64,000 bases of DNA, from the NCBI RefSeq assembly GCF_027580225.2, contig NC_073340.2:37887501-37951500 (forward strand), read 5' to 3'. Below are positions 1 to 18,950 of this stretch, one piece after another (within the stretch, counting starts at the first letter, position 1; each line of letters opens with the position of its first letter). The stretch comes from Misgurnus anguillicaudatus. Lineage: Eukaryota; Chordata; Actinopteri; Cypriniformes; Cobitidae. The translations under genes and the position numbers were made by a program. The notes beneath the pieces are model-generated. The model had not been told where the DNA came from. It did not search any database and saw only the letters and a list, made by a program, of their open reading frames with translations.

Positions 1-8164
<8,164 letters not shown>

Positions 8165-8808
8165 CATCAACCACACAGAAACACTGAAGCTCTACAGACA
8201 GATATCTCTGTACATTTCTCTTATTTACCTAAACATTATTTAGGACTCATGAGGTAGTTGATGTTTTTGATCTTCACAGAAGCTCCGCCCTCATCAGAGG
8301 AACCCTCATCTATTGAGCGCTGCTTTATGGACACACCCACTTTTTTAACGTGTACAACCAAGTTTCTTTTTTCCAGATTGTTTGACCACCAGCAGGTTCC
8401 ACTTTATTCCAGGCCACACCTACTGATCTATTCTTTCAAATGATTGACACCTCACTGCTCTTCTCTGATTGGCCTGTGCACCAAGACTTTGGTTTCTCAT
8501 GTGTGTGTGTGTTTGTTTGTTTGTTTATTATTAGAGATTATTGTTTGTAAAACGGGTACACAGATTTTTTTTTTTTTTTGGTCCAGCAGATCAACTTGAT
8601 TTTATATTCTGTGCGTTTGTGGTTTTGTCATCTGTTTATTCTGCTATACTCTATGACTCAGGATAATTACATTCATCACTTTTATATCCTCGTTTTGTGT
8701 TTTAAAGAAGAGAGAAATGTTGAAGTAAAATGATCTGCACATTCCTATTTGATTGATGTTAGTGTTTTATAAAGCAACATCATTACCTTCAAGAAGAACT
8801 GAAGATTA

Positions 8809-9150
8809 GCGCTGCCTCACGATTATCGTTTGCAGAATAAAAGTTTTTGTTTACATAATATATGTGGGTGTATTGTGTATAATAATTATGTATAAATACA
8901 CATACACACATGCATGTATATAATTAAGAAACATTTGCATGTGTATATACATGTTTATATTTATATATAATCTATATTATATATAAATATAAATATTTAT
9001 TATATAAATATATTTTTTCTTAAAATTATACATTTATGTGTTTGTATTTATATAAACATAATTATTATACACAGTACACACACATTTATTATGTAAACAA
9101 AAACTTTTATTCTGCAAACGATTAGTCGTGACTAATCGTGAGGCAGCACT
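8809..9150. mobile_element. Hairpin MITE with 11-bp target duplication
   Basis: Arms CGTTTGCAGAATAAAAG and CTTTTATTCTGCAAACG form a long terminal inverted repeat bounded by GCTGCCTCACGA and its complement; the centre is AT-rich. ACTGAAGATTA occurs on both flanks (8798-8808 and 9151-9161), an 11-bp duplication. A related copy lies at about 62250-62478. The element lies within the probable ctbp2 3' UTR. Confidence 0.82.
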
Positions 9151-9824
9151 ACTGAAGATTAAAAAAAAACATCATAGGTTTCTATTGTTAGTTAATCTTC
9201 TCATTTAACCAGTAGTTCTCAACTGGTCTGTTGATGTGGACAGCAGACGAAAGAAAAACTATTCAACTAACCATGACAATTAGTTTAGACAGACAAATTA
9301 AGTAGCATAACTTACCAAGAAAATTATTTTTATAATTTTTGAAATTGATGTCAGTGTTTAAACTTCTGTTACATGGGAGAAGCTAGTCGGTCAAATTAGA
9401 CAAATCCTCATAAAAAAAGGTGAGGATCTATGAAAACTACACGAGGTGAAATAAGAAAGCAAATACAGCAGATGAACATTTATCATTCTGTGGATGAAGA
9501 TGGTTTGTGTCCACATTCAATCTATTTTGTGCTCTGAATTACCACAAATTCATTTTAATAGTACACATTAAGACATTTTTGTTTCAATTATTTATGATAA
9601 CTGTAGTAATGAATTGGATGTGATAACTGAGTCCTCATACAAAAACCCTTTGAGAAGCGCTGCTGAGAAACAGTTCTGTCTTTGTTCTTTGGTTTGGTTT
9701 GTTGGGATGTGTTTGTTTATTTCTTTGTTTGTTAAACAGAAAGAGATACAGAAGTGTAAAAAATGTGTTTATTGTGATTGTTGCGTTTTCTGGTAGGACT
9801 GAAACATTTACTGTTCAGAGTTCA

Positions 9825-9830
9825 AATAAA
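9825..9830 (+). terminator. Polyadenylation signal candidate for ctbp2
   Basis: AATAAA, about 1.66 kb after the ctbp2 stop, followed by a T-rich stretch. An AATAAA inside the MITE arm at about 8836 is an alternative, but it is transposon-derived. Confidence 0.45.
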
Positions 9831-10220
9831 ACATGCACTTCCATTTTAAGAATTTCTGTACCTGTTTTCATGGACTTATGATATAGAAATGTACCCTCCA
9901 CTTTACCACTATTATAATGTCGCAATATTAGTAAACCTTATACAAAACTATTTAATTCTTGTGGTTAAACATTCAAACTGTCATAAGAAAAACTTATAAA
10001 GAAAATTTGTATTGGTTATCACAAATACGCTACAATCGATTTGCACGTTAACCCTCTCCCTAAGCAATACAATAAAAGGTAACGAAATGTTTCGTTCTTT
10101 TAAGAATAAAAGTGTTTTAAAATGTTAACAGGTCACACAATTAATAAATGTACAGAAGAGAACGAGGGGCAGACATACCGAGAGAAGTTTTGTTTTTATC
10201 GAGCTCCGTGCTGACACCGC

Positions 10221-10311
10221 ATGGATGACATGAAAGTACCGCGAGAACGATTCGAAAAGTCATACAGAAAAGTCTGATTTCAAATCACTCTCGCGGTACT
10301 TTGATGTCATC
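10221..10311. repeat. Imperfect palindrome upstream of hpdl
   Basis: The arm GGATGACATGAAAGTACCGC is mirrored by GCGGTACTTTGATGTCATCC about 50 bp later; the pairing continues inwards as GAGAACGATTCGAAA against TTTCAAATCACTCTC. The hairpin ends about 170 bp before the hpdl start codon. It may be a small MITE or a regulatory structure; nothing in the sequence decides. Confidence 0.75.
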
Positions 10312-10464
10312 CGTCGACTGCGGATGAAGTCGAACACATCTTTTTTTTAATGTTTTATATTTTTATTTTTCATAATGGCAATATTCTTTAACTTACATAT
10401 TGTTAACCTTATATCACTGTCATATCACGATAATAGCGATAAAATTAGATGACACGCCCCTGTG

Positions 10465-10486
10465 TGACGTCACCTAAACATGGCGG
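10465..10486 (+). promoter_or_regulatory. CRE plus YY1-like motif at the hpdl start codon
   Basis: A perfect CREB/ATF palindrome TGACGTCA lies at 10465-10472, only 7 bp before the ATG at 10480. The start context AAACATGGCGGCT matches the YY1 activator consensus (AAnATGGCGGC) and overlaps the start codon. Such close motifs imply a very short 5' UTR. Confidence 0.6.
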
Positions 10487-12390
10487 CTTACTTGAACCGG
10501 CTGCATCACATTTCACTGCACGTCTCAAACGTGGATAAAGTCGCTCATGAGCTCGTGTCACGCTTCAAGTTTAACGTGTTTGCGGTCAGACTGACAGAGC
10601 GCGTGAAGCAGCTCGCGGTGCGCAGAGGATCGGCGGTGTTTGTTGTGAACGAGAGGGCGCGTGGAGCGCAGCAGAGGTTGAATGGACATCTGTCACGTGT
10701 GTGGAGTCCTGTCAAAGCCACACATCATCAACAATTTGAAGGTCTGTACGGAGCTCATACACACTACCCAGTGGACACTGTGAGTAATGTTTGTTTTGAG
10801 GTGTCGGACGTGGAGAGTTCGTCCACGGCTCTGCGTGATCAGGGCTGTGAGTTTGTCCTGCCGCCCACTCAGGTGTACGATGACAGAGGGTCGGTCACCT
10901 TCTCCGTGGTCCGGTCTATAGTGGGTAATGTGTGTCACACTCTCATTGACACGTCTCGATATGATGGTGTGTTTCTGCCGGGTTTCCAGCAGACTGCAGA
11001 CAGCAGCTCAGACTCCGACTGTCCCATTACTCACTTTGATCATATCACATACGCGTGCACGAGGAGAAGCACGCCGGACATCACGCGCTGGTACGAGAAG
11101 AACTTTGGCTTCCAGAGGTTCTTCATTGACAGGTATCGTATCAGTCAGTCTGATGATGGACAGCATCTCGCATTCATCCACTTTATTCAGAGTTTTCGTT
11201 ACAACGTGTGTGTGTTCACTACTCACTAGGATGGGTTAGGTCACATTTCGAGTATGCTTTGCAGACTTGACAAGCTTGTCACCTTTGTTCCCCCCATTTT
11301 CTTCCTTTGCAGGAATGAAGATGTGGATGAGGGATATATTCTGAACCAGGATGGCATCGGCCTGCGTCTCACTGCTATGGACTATTGGAAATGTAGTGAG
11401 TCTGGAGTGAAAGTTCATTTTAAAGATCAAAAGGAGACAGACTGCAAGTTTGTGATGGCAGAGTCTCTTCCTGAACAAGGTGCTTTTATACACACATTAG
11501 CTAAAGCTAAAGTTGATTGATCTGAGAACATTACAGTACATTTTCTGTTCACATCATATATGCAATAATCTCTTTAAACTCACAGATTTGTACAAATAGA
11601 AAGCATACACGGAGTGTTCTGCTGTAGTGAACTATTATACTATCACTATATTACGTGTTTTAGGATCACTGTGTTAACCGGTCAGCATCCAGAACCCCTA
11701 ACTGTCTAATGAATATTTTATTTTGTGTTTTTCTTTCAGGCAGGAACCAGGTGGACACATTTCTAGAAGAGCACAGAGGTGCAGGTGTGCAACACATAGG
11801 TCTTTACACTGAGGACATTGTCTCCACAGCTCAAACGCTGACCCGCGCCGGAGTTCAGTTCTTCTCACCCCCTCCCACCTACTACACCGAGGTCAGTCTG
11901 TTACTTAATGTCAGTCATGATTGAACAGCCAGAAACTCGTGGAGTTCGCGTACAGCTCTCATGGCAACTGTGTGTGCGTGCGTGTGCAGGTGGGAAAACA
12001 GCAGGAGATCGTGGAGGCAGGTCATGATCCTTACAAACTGAGTCAATACGGCATCCTCTTGGACACAGACGTTCACACAGATGACATCAATGCTCCCAGC
12101 CAACGGTACGACCACGTCAGCGCAGCGGTTTGTCTATAGAAATCATTTTTTGCCTGGTTTGTATATTGATGGTTTTTTGTTTTTGTCACCTCTGTGCTCA
12201 CAGGTATCTGCTCCAGGTGTTCACCAAACCCATATTTGGAGAGGACACCTTCTTCCTAGAGCTCATTGAACGGAGGGGAGCCACAGGTTTTGGCGAGGGG
12301 AATATTCGTGCGCTCTGGAGATCTGTGCAAGCTTACATGAATGGAGATCAGGAATCAGAGCATAAAAACAAACAGAGCGGACAACACTGA
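10480..12390 (+). CDS. hpdl: 4-hydroxyphenylpyruvate dioxygenase-like protein
   Basis: HPDL is a mitochondrial VOC-fold non-heme iron enzyme; in mammals it makes 4-hydroxymandelate from 4-hydroxyphenylpyruvate for the coenzyme Q headgroup. Exons: 10480-11132, 11313-11479, 11740-11891, 11990-12105, 12204-12390, all GT/AG and frame-consistent, giving 424 aa against 371 in human. Iron ligands are visible as His in [11 protein letters not shown], His in [11 protein letters not shown] and Glu in [18 protein letters not shown]. The closing phrase [13 protein letters not shown] is HPDL-like rather than HPD-like. Compared with human it carries insertions, for example [15 protein letters not shown] before YLLQVF, at the exon 4/5 junction. 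Human HPDL is a single-exon gene, so four introns here are notable. No obvious presequence precedes [10 protein letters not shown]. It shares the + strand with its neighbours ctbp2 and fam53b. Confidence 0.95.
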
Positions 12391-12575
12391 TCCGATTGAT
12401 GAATGTGTGTGAAAACAACAACAGTGACACTTTCAGACATTTCAGAGACGCTTGGCTTAGGTGTGAGTTTGGTAACCGTGATGATCTGATCAATTTGTTG
12501 TGATCAAATTAGGACTCAGGTTCTCAGGACCTTTAAGATATGAAACATTTCCAATATTATCAGGTTCAGTTCAGC

Positions 12576-12581
12576 AATAAA
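12576..12581 (+). terminator. Polyadenylation signal candidate for hpdl
   Basis: AATAAA about 190 bp after the hpdl stop; the distance suits a compact 3' UTR. Confidence 0.65.
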
Positions 12582-12814
12582 GCATCATGTGAGCAGAAAA
12601 ATGTATCTGTGAAGGTTCATACTGTACTGTACTGTAAGGCACTGTATTGTATTTTCACTGTGAAATATCAGCTGTAATGTTGTGCTTTTATCAGATACAT
12701 CAAAGCCTCCAAACAACAACATAACAGTCTTATAAAATAACTTTTATCATCTGACCAATTATATGAAAATGATGATGATTTCATTTTTTAACAAATTAAG
12801 TTTCTTTAACTAAG

Positions 12815-13035
12815 TCTGGGAGTGGTCTGGTCAGAAGAGCACAAAGAGGTCTCTATATAGAGCCGTCCCTCACCTCTGTCCCGTGATGTTTTTTGCAGCA
12901 TCCCTCCTCCACCCCATCTCTGCTGGTACATCTATCCCAGATGTGGGGGGTGCCCTCCCCTCAGACAGCATGCCAAATATGCTTTATTATCATATTACCC
13001 TTTTGATTACATGTTAATGCACACTTGTGAATCAG
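12815..13035 (+). repeat. Unclassified dispersed repeat, copy 1
   Basis: Shares TTGCAGCATCCC, CAGACAGCATGCCAAATA and a TTACC-TTACATGT-AACTTGTGAA-like series, in the same order, with 40255-40475. Neither copy shows terminal repeats or coding sequence that would place it in a family. Confidence 0.6.
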
Positions 13036-14689
13036 CTCTAGTGATGACCTGGGAATCTGCTGTAAAATGATTAACGTCTTAACAGCTCATGGAACGGTGT
13101 GAGACTGAATTAAGGAGTCATGTGGTTTGTTTCAAGATTAAATAGGAGTGACACATTTCTTAGCCAAGTGAACATTTTGCAGAAATATATTTTCTAAAAG
13201 TAGCTTTCTGTTTACACAGGAAACTGGATGTTGATTAAAAAGCTATTGAACATTCCTAATACAGTTTAACATTTAAAACAGGTTAATCTAAATGTGGGGC
13301 ATGTTGTCACACCATATAATGGAAACCTATTGCTTGCACTAATTAGAAAAAAACATCTTTTCTCAATATTTTGTTTATTTATTGTAAATGTATTTTAATC
13401 TGTTGAATGATATACAATTTCATAAAACAAACGGATTTACTAAAAAAACAAAAGCACTGCATGAATAAAGACATTTTCGGTATAAATATATACATATTTA
13501 ATATTTGTTAAAAACACAGAAACATTTAAAGGTTGACGAGCACCATGAACCACGATTTTTGTCATTACATTATTACATTTATGTATCTATTGTTTATCAA
13601 GTCTAATTGTTATGTGTCTTAGTTGAAAATGTGCTTATGTGATCTGTCTTTTACATAAATGATGATTGCTTTGTAATGTTGTGTACTGAGTGGGTACTTT
13701 ATTATGGTATATGTACTGTAATAATGATATTTTAAATGTGTCCTGTAGGTGGCGCTGTAGATCCTCACACAGGTTCTGTTCTTCACAGATGTAGAAGAAA
13801 CATTCACGACAACAAACCGAAACCTGATTAAACAACACAGGCTGTGGAAATTTTCACAAAATCAACTAAACCGGTATCAGTTTTAGACTTACTAAACAAC
13901 TGTTTACCATTAACAATGACTATGAATAATAACTATTTAAGTCTCTTGTTTGTCTTATGCTGTGGTTTGCGTGTTTACGTTTTCATCATGGCTTTTATAT
14001 AACTTACAGAACCAGCTTAAAACTGAGCTCAATTTCAGTGACTTTACAGCAAGCACATTTATAAGCAAAGAAAGAGTTGCTGCTTTTGTCGTTTGGATTC
14101 AACCTCATGGCAGACAGGAATTCACGGTTTGATTACAAATAAACAAGTCAAAGTTACATAACTTAAGAGTGTAAGTGTAAAACACAGCACTATTTGAAAC
14201 ATACTAGTACATGTTTATTGGACATTCGTTGTAGTGGGATAATCGTCATGTTTTGGACATGGCAGGATGGCTATGGTAAACATTACATGCTATCACTACA
14301 GTGCCGTTGAGTTTTATTAATGAGCTTTACTACATTGTTTATTAATGAGGTTTCTGTAAACAATTAGCAACAGATGAGATAAAACCCAGAGCCTCTTTAT
14401 GAGATTATTATTAAAATAAAATAAAACAAAACAAAACCGAAGAACATCATCAGTGTTTCCTGAGATGCGCGTGTTTGTGTCGTGTTGGGCGATTCCATTC
14501 CGGTGAAGGGGGGCTTTTACTTTGATTTTTTTTACTGTGCAAAAACACTAAGTCAACGTTTATCGTCAGTTATTATTAACTTTCGTATTTATTTACGTGT
14601 TTCATTCTCACTTATTGGGTGTATCAGAGCTGTCTGTGCTTTGTGTTGTACTACGATTCCGCGTCCCCCTCCTTTTCTCGCTGGTGCAA

Positions 14690-14798
14690 TAGCTCAAGCG
14701 CGCGCGCGCGTGTTCTCCGGGCTCGAGCTGCGGCGGGATGAGGATGATCTGAGCGATCAGCTCCCGCGACGCGACGAGACGCGCCGCTCGCTGTCTGC
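14690..14798 (+). other. Candidate untranslated first exon and CpG-rich promoter of fam53b
   Basis: This is the most CpG-dense stretch before fam53b (CGCGCGCGCG, then GCGACGCGACGAGACGCGCC) and it ends with a good donor, CTGC|GTGAGTAT, at 14799. That is the pattern of a housekeeping-type first exon. Its connection to the coding exon at 34731 is inferred from orientation and the lack of another gene between them. Confidence 0.55.
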
Positions 14799-14998
14799 GT
14801 GAGTATTTTATGAAGTTGTTTGTGTGTATGAGTTTATTAAAGTACATTACATTACTTTAGGAGTATATTACAGTGTTGATGGTTTTATTTCCAGCTGCTC
14901 GCGCTCTGGTGAGCGCGCTTCACGAGATTGTCAGGGCCGTTAGTAGCTTTTGTTCGGAGCTCGAGCTGAAACACTACAACCAAGTTCTCTAACTCATT

Positions 14999-15107
14999 GT
15001 GAAACTCGATAAAAGTTAAATAAACTAGTTTCAGTTCAACAGTTATGAGTTCCAAAGTAAGGCGTGAAACTCGATACCAGTTAAATAAACTAGTTTCAGT
15101 TCAACAG
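14999..15107 (+). repeat. Direct tandem duplication, about 44 bp, period 65
   Basis: GTGAAACTCGATA, then AGTTAAATAAACTAGTTT and CAGTTCAACAG occur at 14999-15042 and again at 15064-15107 with two mismatches. It lies about 200 bp after the candidate fam53b first exon. Confidence 0.9.
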
Positions 15108-15548
15108 GACAATAAAAGTGAGATGAGGTGAACACGGAGTTGAAGTGATCGAGTCCTCAGTGTGATTAATAATTCAACGCGTTTAATATTCAAGTGTGCA
15201 ATCATTAGTGTTTAGTATTATTGAAGTATTAAGTTTAGTTGGTTTATGATACTGACGAACATATTTTAGTGACGAATACTCATTAGTATCGGTGTATTAT
15301 ATGATGAACAGAGAGCTAGTGAATACGAGCACTAGTTTGTTTCGTGTTTAACGGGTGTGACGGTGTTTATCTCTTCAGATCGAGACTACACGAGGTTGTG
15401 TTCAGGCCATATGCAAATATATATGTGTGTGTGTGTGTGTGTGTATGTGTGTATGTGTGTGTGTTTGTGTCTCCTGTGAATAGGAGGCTTGTTTGAGTGA
15501 CATGCAGTATAAGGTCTTCATGAGAAAAACTCTTTCAGGTTAGTGTGT

Positions 15549-15588
<40 letters not shown>

Positions 15589-15624
15589 TGAAGGGTTACC
15601 AGACGCTTTGTGTTTGTCAACTGT

Positions 15625-15869
15625 AGGGATAGTTTACCCAAAAATGAAAATTCTGTCATCATCATTCAAACCGATTATAATATGAGCCCCATTCACTTCC
15701 ACTGTAGAATAAAATAATACTATTAGAAGTGAAGAACTGGGCTCATGATCCGTTTGGTTACAAATTTTCCTCAAAATATCTTCCTATGTGTTCATCAGAA
15801 CAAAGACATTTATACAGGTTTGTAAAAAAATGAGAGCAAGTAAATAATCTTTTTTTGTGAACTATCCCT
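15625..15869. mobile_element. MITE of the AGGGATAGTTTACCCAAAAATG type
   Basis: Starts AGGGATAGTTTACCCAAAAA and ends TTGTGAACTATCCCT, with the internal phrase GAAAATTCTGTCATCATC. This is a very common cyprinid DNA-transposon family; related ends occur at 41117-42271 and 47713-48667. Confidence 0.85.
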
Positions 15870-16677
15870 TTAGTAGTGTTGGTTAGTTGTGTGTGTGTGT
15901 GTTGTCTCAGAAACAGAACAATATTTCCCAGGGCAAATTCATTTCCTATTGTAGTAAATTGTTTGGGTTAATGTTTCTAGTTGGGTGTATCTGGTTAATA
16001 AACGTCATGTTGTCATTGTTAGACACTGGAAAGAAAACACAGAACAGGTTTTACACAATTTACTGCTTCTTTGAGATGTGACTGGCTACTTTAACTTTTA
16101 CATAATTGATTATCTCACAATTACAAACCTTTTATGTTCTTTCAGACACTTTTGTTAAGATATCTCACATTGACACATGCTGGATTATGACTTCCAGGGT
16201 TTGATCCACTGAAAGGCCTTTGGACTCCTAAACGCTTTCTGAAACCTTGTGCGGTTGTCTTTGTTTTATAGCACTTGTGTTTAGTGAAGTAAGGCAGGTG
16301 GCAGAAGCCGTAGTGGAAGTTTCCATTATAAATCACATGGTCAGCTTGTTGATTTTCAGTTGTAGACACTTATTTCTGCTTTTTTATTTTAATGTCACCA
16401 TAACGGTCATTAATCCATAGCATCGTAAATGATCTGTGGAAAACAAGGACATGTTTACTACTGAAGTGACCCAAGGGCTTGTTAAACAACTTGGGGTTAC
16501 AGGATTAATTTAAAGATGACAAAACCAATACGAACAGCCTTTATCTGTGCTATGAAGCAGCTTATCAACTTTCTCGGTCAACTCACTCAGGCTTTGATCC
16601 TAATCTATGGTTAGTACACGAGCACATGAAAAAGTGACGTTGGCATGAACAACCACACATGTTTAACATGGATAGAG

Positions 16678-17180
16678 TTAGGCTTGCCGCGATAGTCGGT
16701 GAAATGGTGATTATCGGTGCTTCAGCCTCTCACCGGTTAGAGGCTTGCCCACTGCGACACCGTCTTTCATCATCATTTTGATATTTTTGTGTAATGAAAT
16801 CATTTAGTTTCAGTAGAGAAGGCAAACACACTAAGAATTGAATGTGTCTGCTGCCGTCACCAAGCAGCAGGTGTCATTTCATTTATTCTTATCAGAGTGT
16901 GCGAGACGAGCTGACTGACCAGACGATAGCAGAAGCCACGTGCTTACTCATTTTTGTTATAATAAACATGATGTTTAATATAAGCGAGATCGTTTTGTTG
17001 TTGTGTTTTTTATCAAGAAAAAATCGATTTAACGCAGTGTACGCATGCACTGCATTTAAACAGTTGCATAATTCAAAAGTGAAAGTAAAATGTGCACGTC
17101 TCCCTGCGCATTTATAAGCCCCTCCCATTTATGACGCGCTGATTAACTGATGGGAAAATTCTGTCACCGCGGCAACCCTA
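16678..17180. mobile_element. hAT-like element, GCTTGCCGCG ends
   Basis: Left end TTAGGCTTGCCGCGATA and right end TCACCGCGGCAACCCTA are inverted; GATAGAG flanks both sides (16671-16677 and 17181-17187), a 7-8 bp duplication. No transposase reading frame survives. Confidence 0.7.
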
Positions 17181-17461
17181 GATAGAGCAAGTTTTCTGTA
17201 TTTTGTATACAGTCATTATTTCTCTATAATTATGCGTCATTAAAGGTACAAGTTGTAGAATCCACCGCTAGAGGCCGCACGATCAAAACAATAACAATGA
17301 CGTAAATTAATGATTCTCTGAAGAAGCTTGGAATGATGGGACTTTAACTTAACCACTGATGGCCATCAATCAGATGGGAATGAGAAATCATGTTGACAGA
17401 TGAGGTAAACTAATCAAGTTTTATAAATGTTGCGTTTGATGACATAGTTTTATTTCATTAT

Positions 17462-17863
17462 TAAGGGTGTCACGATTTCAATTTTAAATCGAAATAGATC
17501 AAAATTAAGTCACAACCTCTAACTTTGAATTAAAAAATGGGATTGTCGATGCTGCCACGCCCCCATGTCACGTCCTGTCGGCTTGCCAAGCGGGGGAAAA
17601 CCTCTCAGATATTGATATTTTAAACATTTTTAAACTCCTTGAAATGCATATCATAAACAGGATTACAACCTAGTGACCTGCCTTCGGACAGAACGCAGCT
17701 CTCTGCACGTGCGTGAAAATGAGGCGCCAAGATGCAGCGGATTATATTATATATAGCATTTTTGTCTTTCAAAAAAAAGTAAAAATCGAGAAATGAATTG
17801 AATCGTGGCATTAGAATAAAAAATGTAATCGAATCGAGGATCTGGAGAATCGTGTCACCCCTA
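17462..17863. mobile_element. hAT-like element, 8-bp duplication TTCATTAT
   Basis: Starts TAAGGGTGTCACGATTTC, ends GAATCGTGTCACCCCTA, 402 bp. TTCATTAT is present at 17454-17461 and 17864-17871. It is inserted in an older repeat whose relative at about 34187-34430 lacks the insertion. Confidence 0.88.
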
Positions 17864-18429
17864 TTCATTATGTAAGGTTTCATGTAATGTTCAAAACTAA
17901 AGTGTTAGTCATAGATGTTAAGTCCAATTTGATGGTATGATAACACAGCACAGAATTAAGGGTTTATATCAATCAAAAAATCTACAATAATTTTTCACAT
18001 AATATGTATTGACAGAACAATTCTTATTATGAGGTTACGATGTAAAATTACGATAGCTACACTGTAGCTGCCACGGTAACAAACTCTATCCAATACTGGA
18101 TTTAGTAAGTGTCTGAAAATTAAAATTTTGACATGACACAATTGGATGTTGCGTTATGTTGCAGTACAATACCTCTTGATGCGCACAAACTTATATCGTC
18201 TTCTAGTGATGTGTTGAAATATCGATACAGCGGTACACAGCCATGAACGTATCGTATCGATTCGGATGCACTTTTGAAAGTACGAATCACTGTTGATCCG
18301 TGATCCATATGGAAAGGACACATGTGACTTGCGGAGTACGTTGAGTGAAAGGTAGCGGGGTATACTTTCACTTTCTGTGTCCGTCTCGCAGGTGCATGCA
18401 TCTGCACAACTTGCGAGTCATGTTCTCTC

Positions 18430-18950
18430 TCTTCAAACTGGGGGCCGCGAGATGGTGCCAGGGGGGCCCCAGTTTTATAACATGATGGGGTGGTTTCCCG
18501 GACAGGGATTAGCTTAATCCAAGACTAGGCCTTAGTTTAATTAGGAAATATAACTAGTTTTAACAAACATGCCTTATTAAAAACATTACTTGTGTGCATT
18601 TTTAGGCTAAACAAAGTGCAATGATGTATTTTAAGATCTGTCAGTGCAAGTTGTTTTCAGTTTGGACAGCTCTTACATTTATTTTAGTCTAAAACTAGTC
18701 TAATCCCTGTCTGGGAAACCGCCCCTTTATGAAATACATTAATTTATCATGAATTCTGTGTAATTAAACCTAAAAAATAAGGCTACTAACCAAAAGCACT
18801 ACTTTTTTGTATAATTTAATGTTTTTTCTTACTAAAATGTTGAGTTTTAGAACAGTTTTTTGTCACAAATTTTATTTGGGGGGGCCGTGAAGGAATGCAC
18901 CGTACACAAGGTGGGCCACACGCTGAAAAAGTTTGGGAACCACTGTCTTA
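18430..18950. mobile_element. TTCAAACTGGGGGC / GTTTGGGAACCACTG element with nested MITE
   Basis: Same family as 55614-55897: shared GCGAGATGGTGCCAGGGG, ATTTATCATGAATT, GTTTTAGAACAGTTTTTTGT and AAAAAGTTTGGGAACCAC. This copy is split by a second element at 18487-18725; the copy at 55614 is unsplit. Confidence 0.85.
18487..18725. mobile_element. MITE, GGGGTGGTTTCCCGGACAGG ends
   Basis: 239 bp with inverted ends GGTTTCCCGGACAGGGATTA and TAATCCCTGTCTGGGAAACC. A second copy in opposite orientation lies at 47916-48153, with internal phrases such as AAGAGCTGTCCAAAC in common. Confidence 0.88.

Larger units (their letters stand above)
8165..10464 (+). other. ctbp2 3' UTR and ctbp2-hpdl intergenic region
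   Basis: After the ctbp2 stop at 8162-8164 the sequence is AT-rich with no convincing exon. It contains a hairpin MITE (8809-9150), a polyadenylation signal candidate AATAAA at 9825-9830 that would give a 3' UTR of about 1.7 kb, and a palindrome at 10221-10311 in the hpdl upstream region. Confidence 0.6.
12391..14689. other. hpdl 3' UTR and hpdl-fam53b intergenic region
   Basis: No further exons recognised. It contains the hpdl polyadenylation signal candidate at 12576-12581, a dispersed-repeat fragment at about 12815-13035 that recurs at 40255-40475, and otherwise AT-rich unique-looking sequence. Confidence 0.55.
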
